Of a stretch of DNA of 52,842 nucleotides, positions 17,480 to 25,892 are shown in pieces. The notes under the pieces are model-generated. The model did not search any database and had not been told where the DNA came from. It saw nothing but the letters and a program-made list of their open reading frames with translations. A program made the position numbers and the translations under genes. Position 1 is the first letter of the stretch. Every line of letters starts with the position of its first letter. Origin of the DNA: Paenibacillus sp. 1001270B_150601_E10 (GTDB taxonomy: Bacteria > Bacillota > Bacilli > Paenibacillales > Paenibacillaceae); contig NZ_JADMOL010000015.1 in the NCBI RefSeq assembly GCF_015558675.1, positions 36,497-89,338 of the forward strand, given 5' to 3'.

Positions 17480-18166
17480 ATGACACACCAACCGATGTTA
17501 AAGGATTTACCTGAAGAAGATCGTCCGAGAGAAAGAATGATGCATGCAGGATCAGAGGCGCTTAGCCACACAGAGCTGCTTGCTATCCTTCTTCGGACTG
17601 GAACGAAGAACGAATCTGCGCTGCTTGTTGCACAGCGCATCCTGAATCATATAGGAAGCCTGCACAAGCTTGCCGATATGTCGTACATGGAGCTTACGGA
17701 GATTAAGGGCATTGGGACGGCAAAAGCCCTTCAACTGCTTGCTGGCCTTGAGCTTGGCCGGCGAATGGCAAGGTCTCGAATGGATGAACAAGCCGTAATC
17801 AGGCGCCCGCAGGATGCAGCCCATTTGGTTATGGAGTCGATGAGGTACTATAAACGGGAGCATTTTATTTGCTTATTTCTCAATTCGAAGAATAAGGTGC
17901 TTGCGCAGGAGACCATCTCGATTGGCACCTTGGATGCCTCCCTAGTCCATCCGCGCGAGGTATTTCGCGCTGCGATTCGGCACAGCTCGGCTTCTGTGGT
18001 GTGCTTGCATAACCATCCAAGCGGAGATCCGACGCCAAGTGAAGAGGATATTTGGATTACCAAACGCTTGATGGAAGCGGGAGAGCTTGTAGGGATTGAA
18101 GTATTGGATCATATTGTCATCGGCGATCAGCGGTATGTAAGTTTGAAGGAACAAGGCCATATGTAA
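17480..18166 (+). CDS. radC: RadC/YsxA-type JAMM metalloprotein
   Basis: The 228-residue protein has an N-terminal helix-hairpin-helix (EIKGIGTAKALQLLAGLELG) and a JAMM/MPN domain with the zinc motif in CLHNHPSGDPTPSEED plus an upstream glutamate in the HPREVFRAAI region. Despite the historic name, a DNA-repair role is doubtful; the biochemical activity is unproven. ATG 17480 is preferred because GAGAGGGG ends eight bases upstream; the frame runs open to 17456. It is followed by mreB after 99 bases. Confidence 0.93.
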   Translation: MTHQPMLKDLPEEDRPRERMMHAGSEALSHTELLAILLRTGTKNESALLVAQRILNHIGSLHKLADMSYMELTEIKGIGTAKALQLLAGLELGRRMARSRMDEQAVIRRPQDAAHLVMESMRYYKREHFICLFLNSKNKVLAQETISIGTLDASLVHPREVFRAAIRHSSASVVCLHNHPSGDPTPSEEDIWITKRLMEAGELVGIEVLDHIVIGDQRYVSLKEQGHM

Positions 18167-18265
18167 TATAATGTTTAAGTTGTTTACAACTAGAGTGAAA
18201 AAATACAGAAAATTGAAGTTGTTCAAGGGTGACTTGAATACGCAAGATAAAGGAGATTAGACATC

Positions 18266-19300
18266 ATGTTTGGTGGTTTTAGCAAAGATTTGGGAATTGA
18301 CTTGGGTACAGCAAATACATTGGTATATGTTCGTGGAAGAGGAATTATCGTACGGGAACCGTCTGTTGTGGCGATTCGCACCGATACGAAGACGATAGAA
18401 GCAGTTGGTGAAGACGCAAAAAAAATGATCGGACGTACTCCTGGTAACATTCGCGCGATTCGTCCGATGAAGGACGGCGTTATCGCGGACTTCGACACAA
18501 CGGCAACGATGATTAAGTACTTCATCAGACAAGCTCAGAAGCAGCGCTCTCTGTTCCCGCGCCATCCAAACGTTATGGTATGTGTGCCGTCTGGCATTAC
18601 AGCAGTCGAGCAGCGTGCCGTTGAAGATGCAACGAAGCAGGCTGGAGCTCGTGAAGCTTACACGATTGAAGAGCCGTTTGCAGCAGCTATTGGTGCGGAC
18701 CTTCCTGTATGGGAACCAACAGGAAGCATGGTCGTTGATATTGGCGGCGGTACGACAGAAGTAGCAGTCATCTCCTTGGGAGGTATCGTTACGGCTCGTT
18801 CTGTTCGTGTTGCTGGTGATGATATGGATGATGCCATTATTCAATACATTAAGCGTCAATATAACTTGATGATCGGGGAGCGTACAGCGGAACAATTGAA
18901 GATGGAGATCGGTTCTGCCCTTCAGTCGGAAGAGTCGACATCCCTTGAGATTCGCGGACGCGATCTTGTTACAGGTCTTCCAAAGACATTGTCCATTTCT
19001 TCCAATGAGATTACAGGCGCACTTGCCGATACAGTCAGTGCCATCGTGGAAGCTGTTAAGGTCACATTGGAGAAATGTCCGCCAGAGCTTGCAGCGGACA
19101 TTATGGACCGAGGCATCGTACTGACAGGCGGTGGAGCGTTGCTTCGCAATCTAGACAAGCTGCTTGCTCGTGAGACAGGAATGCCAGTCATTGTGGCTGA
19201 GAATCCACTTGACTGTGTAGCGATCGGAACCGGCCGCGCACTAGATAATATCCACCTCTTCAAAGCACGCAGCAGTTCCGCTCTTCGCATGAAGCGCTAA
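18266..19300 (+). CDS. mreB: Rod-shape actin homologue MreB
   Basis: Forms membrane-bound filaments that guide the elongasome. The 344 residues include phosphate-1 loop [13 protein letters not shown], the connector and phosphate-2 region [19 protein letters not shown], and the adenosine motif [18 protein letters not shown] 18266 follows AAAGGAG. A TTCAAG/CTTGAA repeat (18221-18237) lies in the leader. First gene of the mreBCD shape operon. Confidence 0.98.
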   Translation: MFGGFSKDLGIDLGTANTLVYVRGRGIIVREPSVVAIRTDTKTIEAVGEDAKKMIGRTPGNIRAIRPMKDGVIADFDTTATMIKYFIRQAQKQRSLFPRHPNVMVCVPSGITAVEQRAVEDATKQAGAREAYTIEEPFAAAIGADLPVWEPTGSMVVDIGGGTTEVAVISLGGIVTARSVRVAGDDMDDAIIQYIKRQYNLMIGERTAEQLKMEIGSALQSEESTSLEIRGRDLVTGLPKTLSISSNEITGALADTVSAIVEAVKVTLEKCPPELAADIMDRGIVLTGGGALLRNLDKLLARETGMPVIVAENPLDCVAIGTGRALDNIHLFKARSSSALRMKR

Positions 19301-19316
19301 TCGTAGGGTACGTATT

Positions 19317-19356
19317 TATGGTGCCGCACAGGATCGTTCCTCCGGTGCGGACCATA
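19317..19356 (+). other. Intercistronic stem-loop between mreB and mreC
   Basis: TATGGT-G-CCGCAC (19317-19329) pairs with GTGCGGACCATA (19345-19356) over 12 base pairs with one bulge and a 15-base loop. There is no T-tract, so it is more likely an mRNA processing or stability element than a terminator. Confidence 0.6.
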
Positions 19357-19396
19357 TGTATAAAGCTACGGAACGAATCTGCATGACGATGAGAAG

Positions 19397-20311
19397 GTGT
19401 TGACACTGTTTAAGCTGTTAGGCAACAAGCGATTGTTTATTTTAATGGTTGGACTTATTGTATTTATTGCAATCATGGGCTTCACGCTTGGCGCACGCGG
19501 TAAGGTGTCATGGCCCGAGAAATTCGTGCACGACACTGTTACATTCGTTCAAAAGATATTTTACAAGCCGGCGTCTGCCATTTCAGGGTTTATTGATGAT
19601 GTTTCGAAGTTGAAAGAGACGTATGAAGAGAATGAGAGATTGAAGATTGCTCTAGCGCATTATACCCGTGATAAAGGTGTGTATAATGGCTATAAAGCAG
19701 AAAATGAACGACTTAAGGAAGAACTAGGGTTCACAGAGCGTCAGAAGCAAAAGAACCTGCCTTATGAGTATCGAATCGCACAGGTGAACTCGATTAACGT
19801 GGCCGACCCATTCAACCAGACAATTAATATCGATCTGGGAGAGAGCGATGGCATGCGTGTCGGAATGCCTGTTATTTCGATTGACGGAGTTGTCGGCATG
19901 ATCAGCCGAGTCTACCAGTTCTCATCGACGGTTGAATTGCTCACGAACATGGATGACAAGGACCCGAACTCCAGAGCGATTGCCGCGACTGTAATGGGCA
20001 AGGAGAACAAATCCTTCGGCATGATCGAATCCTATGATCAAAGTTCAGGCTTGTTCTTGATGACAAGGATTGAAGAGGATGATCCGATTCAAAAAGGAGA
20101 TACCATTGTATCCTCGGATATCGGCCAATACTTCCCTAGAGGGTTGGTAATCGGCGAAGTAGTCTCTAAAGAGCCTGGTGATTTTGGACTGACGTATACT
20201 GCAAAAGTGAAGCCAACAGCCTCCTTTGAGAATTGGAGGGAACTGTTTGTGGTGGTAAGCCATGCAGCAGTGGATGAAGAAGCGACGAACGGCAAGGAGA
20301 AGACCCCATGA
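19397..20311 (+). CDS. mreC: Rod-shape-determining protein MreC
   Basis: Bitopic membrane protein linking MreB to penicillin-binding proteins. It has a short N-terminal cytoplasmic part, one membrane helix (about 11-31, LFILMVGLIVFIAIMGFTLG), a coiled coil (about 65-115, KLKETYEENERLKIAL ... NERLKEELGF) and the extracytoplasmic beta domains. 304 residues. The start is uncertain: GTG 19397 overlaps the GAGAAGG ribosome site, and TTG 19400 is as likely. Upstream ATGs at 19383/19389 run into a TGA. Overlaps mreD by four bases. Confidence 0.95.
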   Translation: MLTLFKLLGNKRLFILMVGLIVFIAIMGFTLGARGKVSWPEKFVHDTVTFVQKIFYKPASAISGFIDDVSKLKETYEENERLKIALAHYTRDKGVYNGYKAENERLKEELGFTERQKQKNLPYEYRIAQVNSINVADPFNQTINIDLGESDGMRVGMPVISIDGVVGMISRVYQFSSTVELLTNMDDKDPNSRAIAATVMGKENKSFGMIESYDQSSGLFLMTRIEEDDPIQKGDTIVSSDIGQYFPRGLVIGEVVSKEPGDFGLTYTAKVKPTASFENWRELFVVVSHAAVDEEATNGKEKTP

Positions 20312-20838
20312 ATCGAAACTGGATGATTCTCTTTATGTTCATTTTGTTCCTGATTGAAGGTACATGGCTTCCTTTTTTGATTCCAGGCGCATGGTCAGAC
20401 CGCATCTTCCCGCAGCTTGTCTTTATCGTTGTGCTGTATCATGCGGTGTATAAGCATCGTCATACTGCGCTTATGATGGGGCTAGGGTTCGGACTATTGC
20501 AGGATATTGTTTACTATGGACATATGATAGGTCCGCACACGTTTACAATGGGGTTATTGGGATATTTAGTAGGTCTCCTCTTTTCAACGCGCAATACGTC
20601 CATGATGATCATGATGATGATTTCGTTTATGTGCAGTTTCATTTATCAAGCGATTATCTTCGGTATTTATGCGTTGTTTAGTGTGCAGCATCTTGAGTTT
20701 AAGGATACGCTGCTGAATTACATGATTCCAAGCTTGTTTATCCAATTGTTGTTCGCGCTCATCATCTACGTTCCGATGCGCAAATGGTTCGAAACTGCTC
20801 CCGTGACTGACTCTAACGAGGAAAAAGAAGCGTTATAG
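20308..20838 (+). CDS. mreD: Rod-shape-determining membrane protein MreD
   Basis: Integral membrane protein of 176 residues with five to six hydrophobic helices (starting MILFMFILFLIEGTWLPFLI), the partner of MreC in the elongasome. ATGA overlap with mreC indicates translational coupling. The 292 bases after it contain only a weak hairpin (about 20836-20870) and no gene or promoter I can support. Confidence 0.92.
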   Translation: MNRNWMILFMFILFLIEGTWLPFLIPGAWSDRIFPQLVFIVVLYHAVYKHRHTALMMGLGFGLLQDIVYYGHMIGPHTFTMGLLGYLVGLLFSTRNTSMMIMMMISFMCSFIYQAIIFGIYALFSVQHLEFKDTLLNYMIPSLFIQLLFALIIYVPMRKWFETAPVTDSNEEKEAL

Positions 20839-21130
20839 CCGTCTTCGGATACCGCTCCGGGCGGCTTTGCTTGCTTTTCATCAACCTCTGCATGCGTTCA
20901 ATCATGATGGAGTAGCTTGAATGAAAGGTATGTTTACCTAATTGAATATTGTTGTTTCGATAGATTCGGAGCAACTTTCGATTTGGCGACAAAACCTGCC
21001 TATGAACGCAGTTCTTCTCTTCTAGATGCTGCGAAGGAGGGTTTTTCATCGATTTTCCTATGATTTTGTAAGTCGTTGCAGGAACTTGCCTCATGCGTAA
21101 CGAAAAAGATTACGTTGGGAGGGACGAACG

Positions 21131-21787
21131 ATGACGGCCAAGTCACTAGTAACGATAAAAGGTGTCAAAGACGGCCTCGTGTTCCTGCTTGACGATAAAA
21201 GCGATTTTAGCGATGTGCTGCATGATTTGCGCGCTAAGCTTGAACATACATCTCAGTTCTTTAGTGGACCTATCGTGTATGTGGATGTCAAGTTGGGGGC
21301 TCGCTCCGTTGTAGACGAGCAAAAGACAGAACTAGTAGAAATATTGCGACAGAGAGGAAATTTGCTCATACGGTCTATACAATGTGATGCCGAGTCTAAA
21401 CCGCAAGAAAAAGGCTACCAAGTTCAGACTTTGACAGGAATTGTACGATCGGGTCAAGTATTACGACATGAGGGCAACTTGTTATTTTTAGGTGATGTGA
21501 ATCCTGGAGGATTGATTGAGAGCACAGGGGATGTCGTTGTGTGCGGTGCTTTGCGCGGAACCGTGCATGCAGGTGTCAACGGCGATGACAATGCGGTAAT
21601 CGTTGCAAGCCTATTTGCACCGACGCAGCTTCGTATTGCCGATGTGATTAGCCGTCCGCCGGATGAATGGGGCGTGAAGCAGACACAGATGGAATACGCC
21701 TATGTGCGAGAAGGACAGATGCAGATTGATAAGGTCTCGCATCTTCATCGGATTCGCAAAGACCTGAATATGTTCAAAGGAGTGTAG
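21131..21787 (+). CDS. minC: Septum-site inhibitor MinC
   Basis: FtsZ-polymerisation inhibitor that prevents polar division. The 218-residue protein has the N-terminal FtsZ-binding domain (about 1-105) and the C-terminal right-handed beta helix (TLTGIVRSGQVLRHEGNLLFL, GDVVVCGALRGTVHAG), which binds MinD. ATG 21131 follows GGGAGGGACG. minD begins five bases after its stop. Confidence 0.95.
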   Translation: MTAKSLVTIKGVKDGLVFLLDDKSDFSDVLHDLRAKLEHTSQFFSGPIVYVDVKLGARSVVDEQKTELVEILRQRGNLLIRSIQCDAESKPQEKGYQVQTLTGIVRSGQVLRHEGNLLFLGDVNPGGLIESTGDVVVCGALRGTVHAGVNGDDNAVIVASLFAPTQLRIADVISRPPDEWGVKQTQMEYAYVREGQMQIDKVSHLHRIRKDLNMFKGV

Positions 21788-21792
21788 ATTGC

Positions 21793-22587
21793 ATGGGAGA
21801 GGCCATTGTCGTCACTTCGGGTAAAGGCGGTGTCGGTAAGACGACAACGTCCGCCAATCTAGGCACAGCTCTTGCCTTGCAGGGGAAAAAGGTATGTATG
21901 GTGGATACGGATATCGGGCTTCGCAACCTTGACGTTGTGATGGGGCTTGAGAACCGTATCGTTTATGACATCGTGGATGTCGTAGAAGGCCGCTGCCGCT
22001 TGAATCAGGCGCTTGTGAAGGATAAGCGGTTTGACGAGCTCTATATGCTGCCTGCTGCACAGACAAAGGACAAGCTTGCTGTATCGCCGGATCAAGTGAA
22101 GGATATCATTTTAGAGCTCAAGAAAGATTTTGAATATATTATTATTGATTGTCCTGCTGGTATCGAGCAGGGCTTTAAGAATGCCATCGCAGGAGCAGAT
22201 GCTGCCATCGTGGTAACGACTCCAGAGAATGCAGCTGTTCGCGACGCCGACCGCATCGTAGGGTTGCTTGAGAGTGCTAATCTTGGCTCTCCAAAGCTCA
22301 TCGTGAATCGCATTCGCCCTAATATGGTGAAGAGCGGTGAGATGCTTGATATCGATGATGTTCTGCAAGTGCTTAACATCGACCTTATTGGCATCGTGCC
22401 TGACGATGAATTGGTCATCAAGGCAGCGAATAATGGAGAGCCTACGGTGATGAACCCAGAGTCCAAGGCAGCTATTGCTTATCGCAATATTGCGCGGCGT
22501 ATTCTAGGAGATACGGTACCGCTGATGCAGCTTCATCAGAAAAAAGGAATGATGACTAAGATGAAGAAGTTTTTTGGAATAGGATGA
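21793..22587 (+). CDS. minD: Septum-site ATPase MinD
   Basis: Deviant Walker-A ATPase that recruits MinC to the membrane. Motifs: GKGGVGKTTTSANLG (residues about 10-24), VDTDIGLRNLDVVMGLE, IIIDCPAGIEQGF. The C terminus (TKMKKFFGIG) is the amphipathic membrane-targeting helix. 264 residues, usual length. Directly coupled with minC upstream and rodA downstream (six-base gap). Confidence 0.97.
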   Translation: MGEAIVVTSGKGGVGKTTTSANLGTALALQGKKVCMVDTDIGLRNLDVVMGLENRIVYDIVDVVEGRCRLNQALVKDKRFDELYMLPAAQTKDKLAVSPDQVKDIILELKKDFEYIIIDCPAGIEQGFKNAIAGADAAIVVTTPENAAVRDADRIVGLLESANLGSPKLIVNRIRPNMVKSGEMLDIDDVLQVLNIDLIGIVPDDELVIKAANNGEPTVMNPESKAAIAYRNIARRILGDTVPLMQLHQKKGMMTKMKKFFGIG

Positions 22588-22593
22588 TAAGCC

Positions 22594-23748
22594 TTGCTGA
22601 ACAAAATTAAGCGAATAGATTGGATTATTGTTGGAATATTGCTTTGTTTCGCGGTGTTCAGCCCATTGCTTGTCTATAGCTCCACACATGGTAGTACGAC
22701 AATGGATGCGTACTCCATGGCGATGAAGACGATTGTCTTTTTTGCGATTGGCTTTGGCGTGATGTTTTTAATATCGCTTATCGATTATCGATTGTATTTA
22801 AAATGGTGGCCCGTAACATTCGCCATTACGATCCTGCTTCTGATCGGGCTTTACTTCTTTGGAGCTTACATCAACGGTGCGAGAGGCTGGTATCAGTTAG
22901 GCTCGCTTAGCTTCCAGCCTGCCGAATTGGCGAAGATTGCGATCATATTCGCTGTCGCGCAAATGCTCGGCAAGCGCAACGGAGAGCCGCTCACGTTTAC
23001 GAGGGATCTTATTCCGATCGGACTTGTCGTTTCCATTCCATTTGGGCTCGTAGTGGCTCAGCCTGACCTTGGGAATGCAGTCATTTATGCGGTTATTTTG
23101 ATTGCAATGCTATGGATCGGCGGCTTGAAATATCGTCATATGCTGGTAGGAACCTTGATCGTTGTCGGCAGTGTAGCTTTAGTATTTGTGATGTTCACAA
23201 GCTTCAAGGGTCAGACAGAAGCCTTTTTCAAGGAAACGCTAGGACAAGCGCATTGGTTTGAGCGGATCAATACATTTGTAAGCCCTGACTCAGCGACGAA
23301 CGATGAGCGCCATCAATCGGAATACGCCATGACTGCCATCGGATCAGGCGGATTATCTGGCGACGGCTTCCTACAAGGGGAGCTTAAGCGAAGAGGCTAT
23401 GTTCCTCTTACTTACTCTGATGCTATTTTTGTCGTGATTGGGGAGGAATTCGGCTTCCAAGGCGGAGCGATCCTTCTGCTCTTATATTTCTTGCTTATCT
23501 ATCGAATGATTCTAATCGCATTCCAATGCTACGATCGGCGAGGCTCCTATATGATCATCGGGATTGTGGCGATGTTCGTGTTCCAGATCTTCGAGAACAT
23601 TGGCATGATGATTGGTCTGATGCCGATTACCGGGATTACGCTGCCATTTATCAGCTATGGGGGGACATCGCTCATGCTGAACATGTGCTGTATCGGGCTT
23701 GTTATGAGCATTCGAATCTACCAGGAGAAATATCAGCTTGAGGACTGA
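22594..23748 (+). CDS. rodA: SEDS-family peptidoglycan glycosyltransferase RodA
   Basis: Polymerises lipid II for side-wall growth together with a class B PBP. The 384 residues form about ten membrane helices and carry SEDS signatures NGARGWYQLG, QPAELAKIAIIFAVAQ, AQPDLGNAV, and GLMPITGITLPFISYGGTS. TTG start at 22594, behind an AGGATGA-type site that overlaps the end of minD. It is assigned as RodA rather than FtsW/SpoVE because of its place after mreBCD-minCD, but the three are close in sequence. Confidence 0.9.
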   Translation: MLNKIKRIDWIIVGILLCFAVFSPLLVYSSTHGSTTMDAYSMAMKTIVFFAIGFGVMFLISLIDYRLYLKWWPVTFAITILLLIGLYFFGAYINGARGWYQLGSLSFQPAELAKIAIIFAVAQMLGKRNGEPLTFTRDLIPIGLVVSIPFGLVVAQPDLGNAVIYAVILIAMLWIGGLKYRHMLVGTLIVVGSVALVFVMFTSFKGQTEAFFKETLGQAHWFERINTFVSPDSATNDERHQSEYAMTAIGSGGLSGDGFLQGELKRRGYVPLTYSDAIFVVIGEEFGFQGGAILLLLYFLLIYRMILIAFQCYDRRGSYMIIGIVAMFVFQIFENIGMMIGLMPITGITLPFISYGGTSLMLNMCCIGLVMSIRIYQEKYQLED

Positions 23749-23778
23749 CGCAACATGTGAGTCTCTATTATAGTTATT

Positions 23779-23860
23779 CGCTTATGTGGCGGCATAAGCG
23801 AAGTACAAACACCTCTATATTTGCCTTTTGCATAAGGGTAAATATAGAGGTGTTTTTTGT
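23779..23860 (+). terminator. Tandem hairpins ending the mre-min-rodA transcript
   Basis: A perfect eight-base hairpin CGCTTATG/CATAAGCG (23779-23786 with 23793-23800) is followed by a 15-base perfect stem (23808-23822 with 23840-23854) and six T. Confidence 0.92.
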
Positions 23861-23903
23861 CTTCAGTTTTGAGGATAAAGGCATACAAAGCTTGACTACT
23901 AAA

Positions 23904-23932
23904 GCATATTGCACACCATATTGCCATAGATA
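23904..23932 (+). promoter_or_regulatory. Sigma-E-like promoter of spoIVFA-spoIVFB
   Basis: GCATATT (23904-23910), 14 bases, CATAGATA (23925-23932). The -35 fits the sigma-E pattern perfectly; the -10 is partial. It lies about 40 bases before the spoIVFA start, downstream of a strong terminator. Sigma-E control of this pair is known in B. subtilis. Confidence 0.65.
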
Positions 23933-23972
23933 TAGCTACAAGAAGGTATGGACAAGGTGGGAGGATCGAGGG

Positions 23973-24902
23973 ATGAAGGAAGATATAAGAAGACGCAGAC
24001 AAGAACGTATTCGTCAATTGTCGATGGGACAAGCGCCAACGAAGCAATCGTCATGGAAGCAGGAAGAAGACAGAGATCCCTGGAGAGCCGAAGACCATGT
24101 AGATAAAGAACATGAGCAGATAGAAGAGCCTAACCTGGAAGAGCAGGCTTGGCTCGCAAGCTTGAATAGGCTTGATGATACGGAAATGGATCAGGTACAG
24201 AATCCACAGGATCCCGAACAGGAATGGAAGCAATCAAGAGCAAGCTGGGAGGAGCGCTATGGCTGGTCCGAGAATCCGGATGAGCCTAAAAAAAATCAGT
24301 GGCTAAGAACTTTGAAGCTGCAGTTTGTAGGCGCCCTCCTCTTAGGCGTAATCGCTGTTGCTTCCGTTCAGCTGTCAACGCCGTGGCAGTCTCAGGCAAA
24401 GGCCTTTTTGACTGCATCATTAACGGAAAATATAAATTTGGAACCAATTGCTGTTTGGTATAGAGCAACTTTTGGGGGTTCACCTGCGTTTATTCCTATA
24501 TGGGAGTCCAAAATGCCGGAGACAAAGCAGGTTCATGCTGCGAACAAGCTGTCTCCTCCGTTTGCAGGGACGGTTGTGCAATCCTTTGCTGTGAACATGA
24601 GCGGCATTGAATTGGCGCCAAGCGGATCGGACACCATCGTACGCAGTGCAGCTACAGGCCGGGTCGTTAAGGTTGATTTGGATAAAGACGAGCACATGAC
24701 GGTAACCGTTCAGCATGCGGATGGTTATTCGACGATATATGGACACTTGGCAACCTGCGAGGTTAAACCAGATGACTGGATAGAAGCAGGGGATGAACTC
24801 GGCCTATTATCGGAGACGGCTGACCCAGACCGCACCCTGTACTTTGCGGTCACGAAAAACGGCCAATATGTCGATCCTATGGATGTGATGGATCTTGGTT
24901 AA
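23973..24902 (+). CDS. spoIVFA: SpoIVFA-like regulator of sigma-K processing (degenerate M23 protein)
   Basis: In Bacillus, SpoIVFA holds and inhibits the protease SpoIVFB in the outer forespore membrane until the forespore signal arrives. Here 309 residues: charged cytoplasmic N terminus (1-107), one membrane helix (LKLQFVGALLLGVIAVASVQ), and a C-terminal LytM/M23 fold (about 200-305; GYSTIYGHLATCEVKPDDWI, NGQYVDPMDVM). The M23 zinc ligands are missing (HxH position reads LYF), as expected for a non-enzymatic regulator. ATG 23973 follows GGGAGGA by about eight bases. The last eight bases overlap spoIVFB. Confidence 0.85.
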   Translation: MKEDIRRRRQERIRQLSMGQAPTKQSSWKQEEDRDPWRAEDHVDKEHEQIEEPNLEEQAWLASLNRLDDTEMDQVQNPQDPEQEWKQSRASWEERYGWSENPDEPKKNQWLRTLKLQFVGALLLGVIAVASVQLSTPWQSQAKAFLTASLTENINLEPIAVWYRATFGGSPAFIPIWESKMPETKQVHAANKLSPPFAGTVVQSFAVNMSGIELAPSGSDTIVRSAATGRVVKVDLDKDEHMTVTVQHADGYSTIYGHLATCEVKPDDWIEAGDELGLLSETADPDRTLYFAVTKNGQYVDPMDVMDLG

Positions 24903-25779
24903 ATGGGGCGGCACCACGTACTCGGTTCATCCGCTCTTCGTTATGCTGCTTACCTTATCGGCGATTACAGGTCATATCCTTGAGCTTGTAACGTTATTCG
25001 TAATAGTCAGCATCCACGAGATGGGACATGTTGTTGCTGCTAAAGCCTTCGGATGGAGCATTGAGGAGGTAAAGCTGCTTCCCTTTGGAGGGGTTGCTGA
25101 GACGAAGGACGGCGCTGTATCGCCAGGCTGGCAGGAGTGTCTCGTTGCACTTGCAGGCCCCTTGCAGAATGGGCTGATGATTGTTCTTGCCTTATGGTTT
25201 CGTTATTTGGGCTTGTGGTCGGATGAGTGGACCAATTATTTTATAGAGGCCAATCTAGTCATTGGGGGCTTTAATTTGCTTCCCATCCTGCCGCTGGATG
25301 GAGGAAGGATGCTTCAGGCAAGCTTCGGCAAGCTAGTAAGCTATCATCGATTGCTTATCATTGGAGTTTGGTTCAGCATCGTTTGCAGCGTGCTACTAGG
25401 CTTGTTTTCCATTTTTCCGTTAATAGATGAGCGGCCTCTTCATTTGAATCTGCTTGTCGTTGCGTTATTTTTAGGATGGAGCAACTGGGTAGAACGCAAA
25501 CATATTCCTTATCGGTTTGTTCGCTTCCTTGTGAACCGGCCGAAGCGGCTGCGCCAGTGGGAAGAGCAAATTCAGCTCGGGCAGCCTATCGTATCTGAAG
25601 CAAGTAGATCTTTATCTGCGATATTGAAAAGGTTCCGCAGAGACATGTATCACTTGATCTATATTATGGGGGAAAATGGACGAATCGAAAAAATAATTCC
25701 CGAACAAAAACTTATTGATGCTTATTTTGATGATCCAAATTCTTCGCCTGAACAGAGCCGAAAACCAACAAAGAGATAG
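24895..25779 (+). CDS. spoIVFB: SpoIVFB-type intramembrane metalloprotease (M50, S2P)
   Basis: Cleaves pro-sigma-K in the mother-cell membrane. The 294 residues include the zinc motif HEMGH (about residue 43), the second ligand in NLLPILPLDGGRML (about residue 138), several membrane helices, and a cytoplasmic C-terminal region with a CBS-like stretch (about 215-280). TTG 24895 overlaps the end of spoIVFA, showing translational coupling; no other start fits the conserved N terminus (WGGTTYSVHPLF). Confidence 0.9.
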   Translation: MVKWGGTTYSVHPLFVMLLTLSAITGHILELVTLFVIVSIHEMGHVVAAKAFGWSIEEVKLLPFGGVAETKDGAVSPGWQECLVALAGPLQNGLMIVLALWFRYLGLWSDEWTNYFIEANLVIGGFNLLPILPLDGGRMLQASFGKLVSYHRLLIIGVWFSIVCSVLLGLFSIFPLIDERPLHLNLLVVALFLGWSNWVERKHIPYRFVRFLVNRPKRLRQWEEQIQLGQPIVSEASRSLSAILKRFRRDMYHLIYIMGENGRIEKIIPEQKLIDAYFDDPNSSPEQSRKPTKR

Positions 25780-25798
25780 ACAGAATGAGGTGAAGAAG

Positions 25799-25882
25799 AT
25801 GAAAAATATGACAACGTTCCATAAACCTGCATGTTCATCGCTTCCTCCTTCATGTTACAATGGAGTGAACGCGCTTGAGTAG
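25799..25882 (+). CDS. Possible 27-aa small ORF before rng
   Basis: ATG 25799 behind GAGGTGAAGAAG, ending at TAG 25880-25882, ten bases before the rng start. The peptide starts MKNMTTFHKPACSS and has two cysteines in its middle (PACSS, PSCYN). An extended -10 (TGTTACAAT, 25853-25861) lies inside it and may serve rng. It could be a leader or simply chance; no homologue is recognised. Confidence 0.35.
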   Translation: MKNMTTFHKPACSSLPPSCYNGVNALE

Positions 25883-25892
25883 AGGTGATGCC

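Noticed and set aside
20813-21094. 93-codon minus-strand ORF in the mreD-minC gap
   Set aside because: No ribosome site before its ATG, overlaps the end of mreD, ordinary basic composition; nothing supports coding.
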